From: DATDFB01 sp036522835
Lineage (GTDB): Bacteria; Acidobacteriota; Thermoanaerobaculia; Gp7-AA8
Assembly (NCBI GenBank): GCA_036522835.1
Contig: DATDFB010000093.1
Span: 1 to 64,000 of the forward strand
Direction: 5' to 3'
DNA length: 64,000 nucleotides
The first letter of the stretch is position 1, and each line of letters opens with the position of its first letter. The notes beneath the pieces were generated by a model. That model made no database searches. It saw only the letters and a list, made by a program, of their open reading frames with translations, and was not told the DNA's origin. This document shows positions 7,129 to 16,284 of this stretch, in pieces. A program made the position numbers and the translations under genes.

Positions 7129-9819
7129 ATGCGGTCCAGGATCCTCGTATGCCTAGTTGCCGTCTTGTCGTTATGGGCCTCGGTCTCTCTAGCACAGTCA
7201 CCCCCGCAACCAGTCCCGCAACCGGCACCGCCGAAGGATGACCAGCAGCAGCAGACCGTCGGCGAGGAGATCACCGTCGTCGGCATCGGCGAGTCGCTGC
7301 GCGAGGCGGTGAAGGTCAAGCGCGAGTCCGACGCCATCGTCGACGCCGTGGCGGCGAAGGACGTCAACAAGCTCCCCGACAAGAATCTCGCCGAAGCGGT
7401 GTCGCGCGTTCCGGGCGTGGTGATCAATCGCGAGTTCGGCGAAGGCGAGCGCGTTTCCCTGCGCGGCGTGTCGCCGAACCTCGTGCACACCACCGTGAAC
7501 GGCCACAACGTGGCCGTCGCCGACTGGTTCGTCCTCGAGCAGTTGGCGGCCACGCGCAGCTTCAACTATCTCCTGCTGCCGTCGGAGCTCATCGGCGTGC
7601 TCACGGTCTATAAGAGCCCCACGGCGGAGCTGGACGAAGGCGGGATCGGCGGCACGATCGACGTCAAGACCCGCAAGCCGCTCGACCTAAGACCGAACGC
7701 CTACAGCGGGTCGCTGCAGGAGGCGTATACGGAGAAGTCGAGCTCCTACAATCCCAACGTCTCCGGCCTGTTCAGCTGGAAGAACGACGCGAACAACATG
7801 GGCGTCCTCTTCTCCGGCGTCCTCGACAAGCGCGATATCCGCCGCGACGGCGTCGAGGTCCTCGGCTACTTCCCGCAAACCGGAACCGGGCTGCTGGTGC
7901 CGTCGCTCATCGGCTCCGCGCTCTTCCAGCAGGAACGGGAGCGCAAGGCGTTCAACGGTGAATTCCAGTTCAAACCGATGGACCACCTCGAGCTCAATCT
8001 GAACGGGTTCTGGTCCCGCTTCGGGGCGAACAACATCAACCAGAACTACCTGGCCTGGGGCTCCAACGCCCTCGGCGGCGGCGGCACGTTGACCAATGCC
8101 ACCATCAGGGGAGATACCGTCGTCGCCGGCACCATCGCTTCCGCCGCGAACGGCACGCAGGGCCGCGGCGTCGTCTACGACGCCATCGACCGCAAGGCCT
8201 TCGCCAGGACGTGGTACGGCGATCTCGATGGCACGTACACGCCGAGCCAGTTCTGGGTCATGCACTTCGACGTCGGCAACACCAAGGCCGTCGGCGCCAC
8301 CGATGCCCAGCCGTTCGTCGAGTTCGGCGCGCCCGCCACATTCCACTACGACTTGTCGGGGAGCACGCCGCAGGTGCAATTCCTCAACATCGATCCCAGG
8401 AACCCGAAGGCGATGGACTTCGATTTCGCGTCGCTGCATCACATCACCAACGACGACAAAGAGGCCTACGCCTACGCCGACGGCGAGCGGTTCGTGAACG
8501 CCGGCGCGCTGAAGTCGGTCAAGTTCGGCTTCAAGTACACCGATCACAAGCGCAACACGGACTTTCAGGCCACGACCTACGGCGGCTTCTTCCTGCCGCT
8601 GTCGGCCACCGGTTGCAACGGCCATGTTTGTACGGCCGCAGACTTCGCGGCCGGCCTCACACCGGGCGACTTTCTCCGCAGCATCGCCGCGGGGGGAACG
8701 CTGACCAGCTATTGGAGCGTGAACCGAGGAGTCGTGGAGAGCATCCTCTCCAACAGCTTCAATGGAACGCGCATCCCCAACCCGCCCGAGGTCTTCTCCG
8801 TCGAGGAAAAGGTCGGCGGCGGGTTCGCCATGGCCAACCTGAAAGCGGCCGGCTGGAAGGGAAACGTCGGCCTCCGCGTCGTCCGCACCGGCCAGACGTC
8901 GACCGGCAACATCGTTGGCGGCGCGGGCGAGATCCAGAACGCCTTCGGCAACTTCACTCACGTCTCGTCGAACCGGAGCTACTGGGATTACCTGCCGAGC
9001 GCCAACTTCTCGCGCGATCTGAATCCGGAGCTCGTCCTGCGTCTTGCCGCAGCCCGCACGATGGCGCGCCCCGACTTCACCGATGTCTCGCCCCGCGTGA
9101 CGCTCAACCCGGGTGCGCTCACGGGACAGGGCGGAGACCCCAACATCGACCCGTTCCGCGCGAACCAGGCGGACGTCTCGCTCGAGTGGTACCACGGAAA
9201 AGACGAGGTCCTCTCCGGCGCCGTGTTCTACAAAAAGATCGAGTCATTCATCACCGACCATCCGGTGCAGCAGGCGCACTTGATTCAAACCGACACTCCG
9301 AACCTGTCGCTTTGCGCGCCCGCGTTCACGACCGAGTTCCCCAACCGGTACAGCTGCCAATTCACGATCAACCAGCGCGTCAACGGCGGCGGCGGAAAAG
9401 TGAAGGGATTGGAGCTGGCCTTGCTGCAGAGGCTCGGCGGCGGATTCGGCATCCAGGGCAACTACACGTACTCCGACGCGACAGCCGACGATCCCGCCCT
9501 GGAGATCCCGGGGAACTCGAAGAGCTCCGGAAACCTGGTGGGCTTCTTCGAGAACGAACGGTTCGGTGCCCGTCTTGCCTACAGCTACCGCTCGGCCTTC
9601 TTCGTAACCTTCGACCGCTCGACGCAGTTGAACCAGGACGCGCTGAAGTCGCTCGATGCGTCGCTGGCGTTCAACCTGTTCCACGGCGTCGCCTTGACGG
9701 TCGACGGAGTCAATCTCACGAACGAGAAGATCGTGCAATACGCCTCGGACACGTTCCGCCCTCGCGCGGTCTACGACAACGGCCGCTACTATTTCGCCGG
9801 ACTCCGCTTCCAGCGTTGA
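7129..9819 (+). CDS. TonB-dependent outer-membrane receptor, probable chitooligosaccharide/GlcNAc uptake
   Basis: Outer-membrane active transporter of 896 residues. A signal peptide (about residues 1-22) is followed by a Pro/Gln-rich spacer and a TonB-box-like EEITVVG. The plug domain holds DKNLAEAVSRVPGVVI and LRGVSPN, and a large 22-strand-type barrel ends with an aromatic strand (YYFAGLRFQR). Length and plug motifs fit the Xanthomonas/Caulobacter-type receptor family that often sits in carbohydrate-utilisation loci. A perfect AGGAGG precedes the ATG, and tandem LacI-type palindromes lie directly upstream. With the GH20 enzyme, MFS transporter and PTS it forms a complete outer-to-inner-membrane sugar route. 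The exact ligand is inferred from context. Confidence 0.92.
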   Translation: MRSRILVCLVAVLSLWASVSLAQSPPQPVPQPAPPKDDQQQQTVGEEITVVGIGESLREAVKVKRESDAIVDAVAAKDVNKLPDKNLAEAVSRVPGVVINREFGEGERVSLRGVSPNLVHTTVNGHNVAVADWFVLEQLAATRSFNYLLLPSELIGVLTVYKSPTAELDEGGIGGTIDVKTRKPLDLRPNAYSGSLQEAYTEKSSSYNPNVSGLFSWKNDANNMGVLFSGVLDKRDIRRDGVEVLGYFPQTGTGLLVPSLIGSALFQQERERKAFNGEFQFKPMDHLELNLNGFWSRFGANNINQNYLAWGSNALGGGGTLTNATIRGDTVVAGTIASAANGTQGRGVVYDAIDRKAFARTWYGDLDGTYTPSQFWVMHFDVGNTKAVGATDAQPFVEFGAPATFHYDLSGSTPQVQFLNIDPRNPKAMDFDFASLHHITNDDKEAYAYADGERFVNAGALKSVKFGFKYTDHKRNTDFQATTYGGFFLPLSATGCNGHVCTAADFAAGLTPGDFLRSIAAGGTLTSYWSVNRGVVESILSNSFNGTRIPNPPEVFSVEEKVGGGFAMANLKAAGWKGNVGLRVVRTGQTSTGNIVGGAGEIQNAFGNFTHVSSNRSYWDYLPSANFSRDLNPELVLRLAAARTMARPDFTDVSPRVTLNPGALTGQGGDPNIDPFRANQADVSLEWYHGKDEVLSGAVFYKKIESFITDHPVQQAHLIQTDTPNLSLCAPAFTTEFPNRYSCQFTINQRVNGGGGKVKGLELALLQRLGGGFGIQGNYTYSDATADDPALEIPGNSKSSGNLVGFFENERFGARLAYSYRSAFFVTFDRSTQLNQDALKSLDASLAFNLFHGVALTVDGVNLTNEKIVQYASDTFRPRAVYDNGRYYFAGLRFQR

Positions 9820-9824
9820 CAGGT

Positions 9825-9848
9825 GCGCCTCTCCGAAAGGAGGGGCGC
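9825..9848 (+). terminator. Hairpin after the TonB receptor, probable terminator
   Basis: A 10-bp stem (GCGCCTCTCC with GGAGGGGCGC, one T-G pair) closed by a GAAA tetraloop, five bases after the receptor stop codon. No clear T-run follows, so termination strength is uncertain. Confidence 0.6.
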
Positions 9849-9853
9849 ATCCC

Positions 9854-9925
9854 CTACCCGACCGCCACCCTCTCCCCCTTCGCCTTTCTCTCCCGTGCAA
9901 CGCACGACCGGTACAGCTGCACGAG
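9854..9925 (-). pseudogene. Remnant of a lanB 3' end (last 23 codons plus stop)
   Basis: Read leftward, this segment encodes LVQLYRSCVARERKAKGERV plus AVG and a TAG stop. Eighteen of 23 residues match the last 23 residues of the intact LanB at 17334-20513, which also ends RVAVG-stop. Homology begins abruptly at the CTGCACGAG junction and nothing of LanB is recognisable further upstream. It lies 36 bases before tRNA-Pro, so it is a duplicated lanB tail whose body was lost. The rest of the gap from 9820 to 10276 holds only the hairpin, the tRNA and about 240 bases without recognisable features. Confidence 0.8.
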
Positions 9926-9961
9926 CAGGCGCTGTTCCCGCGTGCTAGCATCGCCACCCGT

Positions 9962-10038
9962 CGGGCAGTAGCGCAGCCTGGTAGCGTACCTGAATGGGGT
10001 TCAGGTGGTCGCGGGTTCAAATCCCGCCTGCCCGACCA
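9962..10038 (+). tRNA. tRNA-Pro (anticodon GGG)
   Basis: 77-nt cloverleaf with encoded CCA. Acceptor CGGGCAG pairs with CTGCCCG; D stem GCGC/GCGT; anticodon stem CCTGA/TCAGG with 7-base loop ATGGGGT, giving anticodon GGG; T arm GCGGG-TTCAAAT-CCCGC; discriminator A then CCA. Its last 45 bases recur, slightly degraded, at 15371-15414 and 17284-17327. Confidence 0.95.
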
Positions 10039-10276
10039 AACACAAACCGCCGAGCCTCCTCAACGGATGAGCGGCGCGCGATGCTTCCGTAGAAATGCCG
10101 CTGCGGAATCCTTCTCACATCCACAAACCTCAATATGGCGGCGTGGCGACACTCAATACGGCTGTCGTCCAGTATTGCGTGTGAATGAGTGACTGGACCA
10201 CCATCGAGCTACTGCCGACTACGACCAACACGGTCACGACTCGCACCGGAATGCTGCGCCCACGCTGCTGGCATCT

Positions 10277-13200
10277 TCATCCCTCCAGCTCGAGACGCCC
10301 TTCGGCGGTGACGCGCAGACCCACCGATCTTTTCAGCGCGTCGAGTTCGCGCGTCAGGTGATCGGGATCGTCGGCACGCCATTCCGGCGGCGTGGTTGGC
10401 GTTCGTGGATCCGAGAGATTCCAGACCGACAGGTGGCCTCCCAGACCTGCTCCGAGCCAGACGCGATCGCCGCTTGGATGGATCGCTACGCAGCCTGCGC
10501 TGATTCCGATCGTGTCAATCTGATGGCCGCCGCGAATGTCCCACAGACAAACCGTCATGTCGCCCGACGCGGTCACGGCAGCGCGTCCATCCGGAGTGAC
10601 GGCGACGCCGACTACAGGTCCCGTGTGCCCGACCAGGATCTGAAGCAGCGTGCCTGTCTTCATGTCCCACACGCGGACGGTGCCGTCCATTGATGCGCTC
10701 AACGCGCGAGCGCCTTCCGGATCGAAACACACGTCAGTGACGGCAGCAGTGTGGCCGTCGAATGATGGCAGCTCGCGACCGCGGCGAATGTCCCACACGC
10801 CGACGGAGCCGTCCACGTACGCCAGAAGCGCGATGCGGCGGTCGGGACTGCACGACAGAGCCAGGACATCGCGCCGTGGGCGCGCCAGCGCGCTCACGGT
10901 GCGCCCTGTGTCGGTCTCCTGAACCTGCAGAGAGCCGTCGCTTCGTGATGCTGCAACGATCCATCGCCCACCGGGTGCGCACGCGACGCTCGACGACGCG
11001 GCCTCGTGGGAAAGGGTCCGCAGCACCTCGCCTGTGCTCAGATCCCACAGCAGCGTCGTTCCATCCTTGCGCATGCCGACTGCGGACGCGCCGCCCGATC
11101 CGAATTCCACAGCGACGGTGGAATCGCCCGATGGAAACGTCGCCAGTGCGGCACCCGATGCGAGATCCCAGAGGCGGACAGTCGCGTCGGCAGAGCAACT
11201 GAGTGCGCGCGTACCGTCGGGACTGATCGCCACGCCCCAGACGACATCTTCGTGCCCGGTTAGCACCTTCTCTCGGTTGCCCGTGGCCAGATCCCACACC
11301 TGCACGATGTGGTCGTAGCACCCCGTGATCGCGATCGTGTCGTCCGGGCTGATGGCGACGGAGGTTTCCAATACGTGAGGTCCGGCGATGACCGAGGAAG
11401 CCTGACCGGACTCGAGGTCCCAGATGCGCACGGTCTGATCGGCCGACACGCTGACGAGACGTTTGCTGTCGTGAGTGAAGGCAATCTGCCCAATGCCGCC
11501 GCGGTGATCGCTCACCACATGCCGCCGCTCAGCAGTCTCGAAATCCCACACGTGAATGGCGCCTCCTTCATCGCCGCTCGCCACCAGATCGCCGTTCGGA
11601 CTGAGCGCGACAGAGGTGATCTGTCGTGTGTTCCCCCGGAGCAAACGAAGCTGGCGCCGCGTCGCCATGTCCCACACGCGTACGCTCGCATCCGCCGATC
11701 CACTCACGACCCGAAGGCCACTGTCATTGATGGCCAATGCGGTCAGCGGGCGTACGTGACACTCAAGCGGCCACGCGAAACCGCTTTTCAATTCCCACGA
11801 CAACACCAGTCCGCGACATGGTTCAGACGAGGCGCGCTGGCCGCCCACGGCTCCGAACGCCATCTGGTCCCACACCTCCTTGAATCGGTTGCCGGATGCG
11901 GACAGGAGCCATTCGGCGTCATCGCTGAGCGTCGCGCCGGTGACCGTCTCGCCGCCGTCGACCAAGAGGCGCTGCTGAATGCCAGTGTGCGGTTCCCACA
12001 GTCGAATGGTTCGATCGCGCGCTCCGCTCACGACGACAGATCCGCCACCGCCGAATGAGAGACTCTCGATGGCGTCGAAGTGCCCCTCACGAAGGGCCTT
12101 CACTAGCTTCAGTGAATCCAAGTCCCAGATCTGCGTTTGTACCGAGTCGCTCAGCGATCCGCTGACGAGCACACGTGCGCCGGCGCCGACGGCCAGACTT
12201 GTCACGCCCTTTCCGGCCGTTTTCAGCACGCGGCATGGGCCGCCGTCGAGCGGCCACACTCGAATGGTGCCGTCGCTCGATCCGCTGATTGCGGCACTGG
12301 AGTCGGGAGCGAAAGCGACCGCCCAGATGTTGTCTTCATGTCCCTCGAAGACTTGCAGCTCTTCACCCGTCGCCGCATCCCAGAGGCGTACCGTCCGATC
12401 GAAGGACCCGCTAAGAGCCATCCGTCCATCGGGGCTGAACGCCACTCGCACCACGGCCGCTTCGTGTCCCTTTCCCGTCCCGACGTGCTCGCCGCTGTCC
12501 GGCGCCCACCAGTGCAACGACCCATCCGACCGGGCCGTGAGGACTATTCGTTCATCCGAGCTCAGAGCGAGCGCCGTGCCGCCGGTGCCGGTCCCTTCAA
12601 GACGATTGAGCTCACGTCCGGTCGTCACATCCCAGAACCGAACGGTGTCATCCGACGAGCTGCTCAGCACCACGCGGCCGGTCCGGTCGAATGTGACACC
12701 GCCAGCTGTCTCCGTGTGCCCATCGAGGAGAAGAAGCTGCTGGAGCGTGTCGAGATCCCACACGCGTACGGTCTTGTCGCTCCCGGCGGTCGCCGCCATC
12801 CTTCCGTCCGGGCTGATGGCGACGCCCATCGTGAGGCCTTCATGGCCGACGAGCGTGCCTCGGGTGCGGCCGGCGGCGACGTCCCACACCTGAACCAGAC
12901 CCGTTGTGGTGGCACTCAGGACCAGAGAGCCGTCACGGCTGACCGCAACTCCAGTGACGGCGGCCGCTGCCGCGGCAAAGAGTCCTTCATCTGCCAGTGT
13001 GGCGGCGTTCCGGCGCTGAATGCTGTGATCCGAGCACCCGATCAGCGCGTGCCTGCCATCCGGTGTGAACGCGACGGCGCTCACCGACGCACCATGCGTC
13101 TCCACCGGCATCACCTCGTCGCCGATCTCCAGATCCCAGATGGCGATGCTGCGATCGAGAGATGCGCTGACCGCGGTTTTGCCGTCGCCGGTCACGGCAA

Positions 13201-14812
13201 GAGCTGTGACCGCGTCGAGATGCCCGTCGAACACGCGCCGCTCGACGCCGCTGCGGAGGTCCCACATGCGAATCGTATTGTCTTCGCCGCCGCTGAGCGC
13301 CGTCGTTCCGTCAGGCGTGAACGCGAGGGAGACCACTGTGCCTCGATGCCTCGCCAATTGGTGTAGCCGGTTGCTTGACGTGAGATCCCATACTTCAATA
13401 ACGCCGTTCTGCAGAGCGCGCAGCGCGCGCGTGCCGTCCGGACCGATCGCAATCGCGCTGACTGATTCGAAGGTTCCAATCAACGCCAGGGTACCAATGC
13501 GATCGGGAATCGACCACGACAGAATCGTCGAGTCGCCAGGCCATTCGCCGGTGATCGGTCGGCCCGAAGCAGTCAGAATGCGCTCGGCCGCCAGGAATCT
13601 AAGCGCGGTGACCGCGCCCGTGTGCGCATGCTCGTGCAGGAGTAGCTTGTTCGTCGTGGGCTCGAGCACGGCAACGAAGCCGTTGCGCAGTCCGAGCGCG
13701 GTGCGGTTCGCATCGCACGCCAGGCTCGTCACTACTTCTGTCTCTTCTGGAAAGAGCGACTTCGAAGTCCCGTCCTGCAAATCCCAGATTAGCACCCTGC
13801 CGTCTTCGGATCCGCTCCACGCCATCTTGCCGTCCGGAGAGAACGCGAGTGCGGAAACCGGACCTCGATGTCCGTGCAGCGTGAACTCGAGCTCGCCCGC
13901 CTCCATACTCCAGAGCCTGATCGTTCCGTCGAAGCTGCCGCTGAGCATCCTGGTGTCGTCGCCGCTCAGCGCGACGGCGCTCACACCGTCCTGATGTCCC
14001 ACACAGCGTGCGCGCAGGCGGCCGCGCTTTCGATCCTGATAGCGATATTGAAACCAGGCATCCTCCGCCCATTTCGGCCGCTGCTCGGACGCGGGGAAGG
14101 CTGCGGGCGCACCGCCATTGGGCGCGAGCTCCAGCGCGCGCACGAGATACGCCGCAGCCGTCTGGTAGCGGCCGTGCGACGAGTGCAGCAGCGATTGTCG
14201 ATACAACACCCGCGCCTCATCGAGTCGCGTAGCCCAGCGGCCACACGCGACGTACTCGCGCTGCAGCACGGTGGGTGCTGGCTCGCTATCCTCGGCGAGC
14301 GCCAGCCAGCGTTCGGCATCCTCAAGATCCCACCCGCGCAGAAGGAGGCTTTCCTCCCCGCCCGCGGTCTTCCACTCGTGCGCTCTGGCCAACAGCCGGC
14401 TGTGGGTGCGGACCCGTTCGAGGTCGACACGAATCGCTTCAATCAGCTTCCGGACCGCCTCGTCGAAGTCGTTCTGCGGAGTCGCCAGAATCCAGTTGCA
14501 ATCGCGGATCGCCGCCGGGAGCGCCGACCCCTCGTCGTCCACCAGCAGGATCGGGATGATGCGTTTGTTGTTCTCGGCGGCCGACGCGATCTCCCAGGCG
14601 CAGCTGCGGGACTCCGCCGATGCGGGGCTGATCACGAAGACGAAGGCATCCGCCGTGACGATGGCGCGCTGGATCTCATCCATCCATTTCGCGCTCGGCG
14701 GAATGTCCTGCCAGTCGACCCAACTGGCAACGCCGGCGCCCTCCAGCGCCGCGTGCAGACGCGTGACGAAGTCTTTGTTCTCGCGCGCGTAGGAGATGAA
14801 GGACTGGCTCAT
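10277..14812 (-). CDS. Giant TIR-WD40 protein, putative NADase-linked sensor
   Basis: 1511-residue protein. Residues 1 to about 135 are a TIR domain (FISYAREN, WVDWQDI) with the family's catalytic-type glutamate at E74 in SCAWEIASA. A helical linker (about 140-255, with a TPR-like AAAYLVRALELAPNG) leads to an uninterrupted WD40 array from about 265 to 1480, with dozens of GH...SPDG...S.D.TVRxWD signatures, roughly 26-28 blades or about four propellers. Family knowledge: bacterial TIR domains commonly cleave NAD+, and TIR coupled to repeat sensor domains is frequent in defence or cell-death proteins. It is the only gene between tRNA-Pro and its first 3' duplicate, and it lacks a co-transcribed partner. 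A 31-bp palindrome lies 43 bases upstream. NAD cleavage and a defence role are inferences; a signalling role as in developmental WD40 proteins is possible. Confidence 0.88.
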   Translation of the reverse strand: MSQSFISYARENKDFVTRLHAALEGAGVASWVDWQDIPPSAKWMDEIQRAIVTADAFVFVISPASAESRSCAWEIASAAENNKRIIPILLVDDEGSALPAAIRDCNWILATPQNDFDEAVRKLIEAIRVDLERVRTHSRLLARAHEWKTAGGEESLLLRGWDLEDAERWLALAEDSEPAPTVLQREYVACGRWATRLDEARVLYRQSLLHSSHGRYQTAAAYLVRALELAPNGGAPAAFPASEQRPKWAEDAWFQYRYQDRKRGRLRARCVGHQDGVSAVALSGDDTRMLSGSFDGTIRLWSMEAGELEFTLHGHRGPVSALAFSPDGKMAWSGSEDGRVLIWDLQDGTSKSLFPEETEVVTSLACDANRTALGLRNGFVAVLEPTTNKLLLHEHAHTGAVTALRFLAAERILTASGRPITGEWPGDSTILSWSIPDRIGTLALIGTFESVSAIAIGPDGTRALRALQNGVIEVWDLTSSNRLHQLARHRGTVVSLAFTPDGTTALSGGEDNTIRMWDLRSGVERRVFDGHLDAVTALAVTGDGKTAVSASLDRSIAIWDLEIGDEVMPVETHGASVSAVAFTPDGRHALIGCSDHSIQRRNAATLADEGLFAAAAAAVTGVAVSRDGSLVLSATTTGLVQVWDVAAGRTRGTLVGHEGLTMGVAISPDGRMAATAGSDKTVRVWDLDTLQQLLLLDGHTETAGGVTFDRTGRVVLSSSSDDTVRFWDVTTGRELNRLEGTGTGGTALALSSDERIVLTARSDGSLHWWAPDSGEHVGTGKGHEAAVVRVAFSPDGRMALSGSFDRTVRLWDAATGEELQVFEGHEDNIWAVAFAPDSSAAISGSSDGTIRVWPLDGGPCRVLKTAGKGVTSLAVGAGARVLVSGSLSDSVQTQIWDLDSLKLVKALREGHFDAIESLSFGGGGSVVVSGARDRTIRLWEPHTGIQQRLLVDGGETVTGATLSDDAEWLLSASGNRFKEVWDQMAFGAVGGQRASSEPCRGLVLSWELKSGFAWPLECHVRPLTALAINDSGLRVVSGSADASVRVWDMATRRQLRLLRGNTRQITSVALSPNGDLVASGDEGGAIHVWDFETAERRHVVSDHRGGIGQIAFTHDSKRLVSVSADQTVRIWDLESGQASSVIAGPHVLETSVAISPDDTIAITGCYDHIVQVWDLATGNREKVLTGHEDVVWGVAISPDGTRALSCSADATVRLWDLASGAALATFPSGDSTVAVEFGSGGASAVGMRKDGTTLLWDLSTGEVLRTLSHEAASSSVACAPGGRWIVAASRSDGSLQVQETDTGRTVSALARPRRDVLALSCSPDRRIALLAYVDGSVGVWDIRRGRELPSFDGHTAAVTDVCFDPEGARALSASMDGTVRVWDMKTGTLLQILVGHTGPVVGVAVTPDGRAAVTASGDMTVCLWDIRGGHQIDTIGISAGCVAIHPSGDRVWLGAGLGGHLSVWNLSDPRTPTTPPEWRADDPDHLTRELDALKRSVGLRVTAEGRLELEG

Positions 14813-14854
14813 GGTAGTGACCGTCAGGCTTCGGGCTACCGACTACGTAACGTG

Positions 14855-14885
14855 TCTCAGCACATCGTGACACGATCTGCTGAGA
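14855..14885. promoter_or_regulatory. 31-bp palindrome upstream of the TIR-WD40 gene
   Basis: Near-perfect inverted repeat: outer arms TCTCAGCA/TGCTGAGA, inner arms ATCGTG/CACGAT around a single central base, with only a C/C mismatch at 14863/14877. It starts 43 bases upstream of the TIR-WD40 ATG. It could be an operator for a dimeric repressor or a cruciform/hairpin in the leader. Confidence 0.65.
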
Positions 14886-15370
14886 GCGGCCAGCGAGAAC
14901 GCCACGCGGCTTGGAATGCAGCCGTGCGCGCCGTTCCGGGGAGGAGCGACACCTAAGGTCAAAGCCGTGTGATCATTACGCCGAGGAGGATCGGCCAGCG
15001 GAAAGTCACCGGAAGGTCCTCTGACACGGAGGATCTTCGATGTCCAAACTCTGAGGCCGAAACGTGACTCGTTTCTCATTATGCCGCGATTGACGCCGTA
15101 ATCGCGAAGCTCAAACTCTCGGTGCCCTCGCTCGAGGAAATGCGACGATGAAAGATCACATCGAGAAATGAGCTGAAGACGCTGGTGCAAGCGGTGCACA
15201 TCCGTCAACGGGCCGGCGCCAGGGTATCTGGGCGGGCATCACTTCGACATTACTCGCAGATGTCGAAGCTCGCGTCGGTGAATCCGTTGATCGGTTCGCT
15301 TGCGACAGCTGAGAACTTATCTGCCCTCCAAAGCGCGCCTAATGCGCGTCTAGCGCGCGCACTTTCGGGC
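14886..15370. other. Intergenic stretch without a recognisable gene
   Basis: 485 bases between the palindrome and the first tRNA-Pro duplicate. No convincing open frame, tRNA or repeat was seen. It probably belongs to the inserted segment. Confidence 0.6.
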
Positions 15371-15414
15371 ATGGGGTTCAGGTGGTCGCGGGTTCAAATC
15401 CCGCCGCCCGACCA
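15371..15414 (+). repeat. tRNA-Pro 3'-end duplicate, copy B (putative att site)
   Basis: 44 bases identical to the tRNA-Pro 3' part (9994-10038) except for one missing T in the acceptor (CCGCC-GCCCG). It includes the anticodon loop, T arm and CCA but has no 5' half, so it cannot be a tRNA. Same orientation as the tRNA. This is typical of a direct repeat left by tRNA-targeted integration. Confidence 0.85.
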
Positions 15415-15435
15415 ATAAGACCCCAGCGTTCCTCC

Positions 15436-16284
15436 TCACGAGCTCAGCAGGAACGACGCGATGGCGACCACCATGGCGTGTTTCTCGATCTCCAGGCAGA
15501 GTTGAAATCGTCGCGCCGACAATTTTGCGGAGACGGCGCCCACCGCGACCGCCACGTTGAGAAGACTCGCTGCGGCTCCGACCCACACGAATGTCGCGGA
15601 GTGATGGCAGGTGCTCGCCGTCTGCAATAACCCGCCGAGCAAAAAAACGTTCGTAATCACGACAACATAGCAGGCCGTTCGCTCGCCCCACAGAACAGGA
15701 ATCGTCCGCCGGGACGTAAGGTGATCGCCGTTCATGTCGTAGATATCTCCCGACACTTCACCTGAGAAAACAAACAGAAAGACAACGGCTGCCAACATGA
15801 GCGCGCATTTCGAAAATGAATTCGCATTGAGACCGAATAGCGCAAACGACGCGATTAATGCGGCAACATAGACATTCTTGTAGATCGCGATCAGGTCTGA
15901 AATTCGCGAGTACGCGGCAAGTGAAATGATATAGACCCAAGTACACACGAATTGCCAATGATCGAGGTATTCGGCGGCAATTCCCAAGGCCGCAACGAAA
16001 CAAACTGCCGTCGCGATCACAGCTTCTCGTACTGTGAGGGCGCCGCTCGGCAGGGGCCGCCCGGGCGTATTGATCTGATCTCGTTTGATGTCAGCAATGT
16101 CGTTCGCTGCGAATCCGCCAGCAGATACGAATAGAACGGCCAGCGATGCTGCGGCGGCACTCGCATTGTTCGCGGAAAAGAAACGCGTCGTGCTGAACGC
16201 CAAGCCGCTGAGCAAAACGCTGCTCACGAGCCTCAGTAACCGCACATAACCGACGATCCTGCGCGAAACTGCCGCCGCAGTCAC
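15436..16284 (-). CDS. UbiA-family membrane prenyltransferase
   Basis: 282-residue integral membrane protein with about eight or nine helices and both aspartate motifs of the UbiA superfamily: N61-D62-xx-D65-xxx-D69, followed by PGRPLPSG, and D180-xx-D183-xxx-D187 (SGDIYDMNGD). Such enzymes transfer a polyprenyl chain from its diphosphate to an acceptor (aromatic ring, glycerol phosphate, sugar). The acceptor cannot be told here. It starts with GTG overlapping the stop of the upstream membrane gene (GTGA). It sits between two tRNA-Pro 3' duplicates in visibly lower-G+C DNA than the surroundings, suggesting acquisition with the island. Confidence 0.88.
   Translation of the reverse strand: MTAAAVSRRIVGYVRLLRLVSSVLLSGLAFSTTRFFSANNASAAAASLAVLFVSAGGFAANDIADIKRDQINTPGRPLPSGALTVREAVIATAVCFVAALGIAAEYLDHWQFVCTWVYIISLAAYSRISDLIAIYKNVYVAALIASFALFGLNANSFSKCALMLAAVVFLFVFSGEVSGDIYDMNGDHLTSRRTIPVLWGERTACYVVVITNVFLLGGLLQTASTCHHSATFVWVGAAASLLNVAVAVGAVSAKLSARRFQLCLEIEKHAMVVAIASFLLSS

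Noticed and set aside
10277..14812. Tandem DNA repeat
   Set aside because: The repetition is protein-level WD40 blades with diverged DNA, not a DNA repeat.
15371..15414. Possible additional tRNA-Pro genes at 15371 and 17284
   Set aside because: They lack the acceptor 5' strand and D arm; only the 3' half is present.
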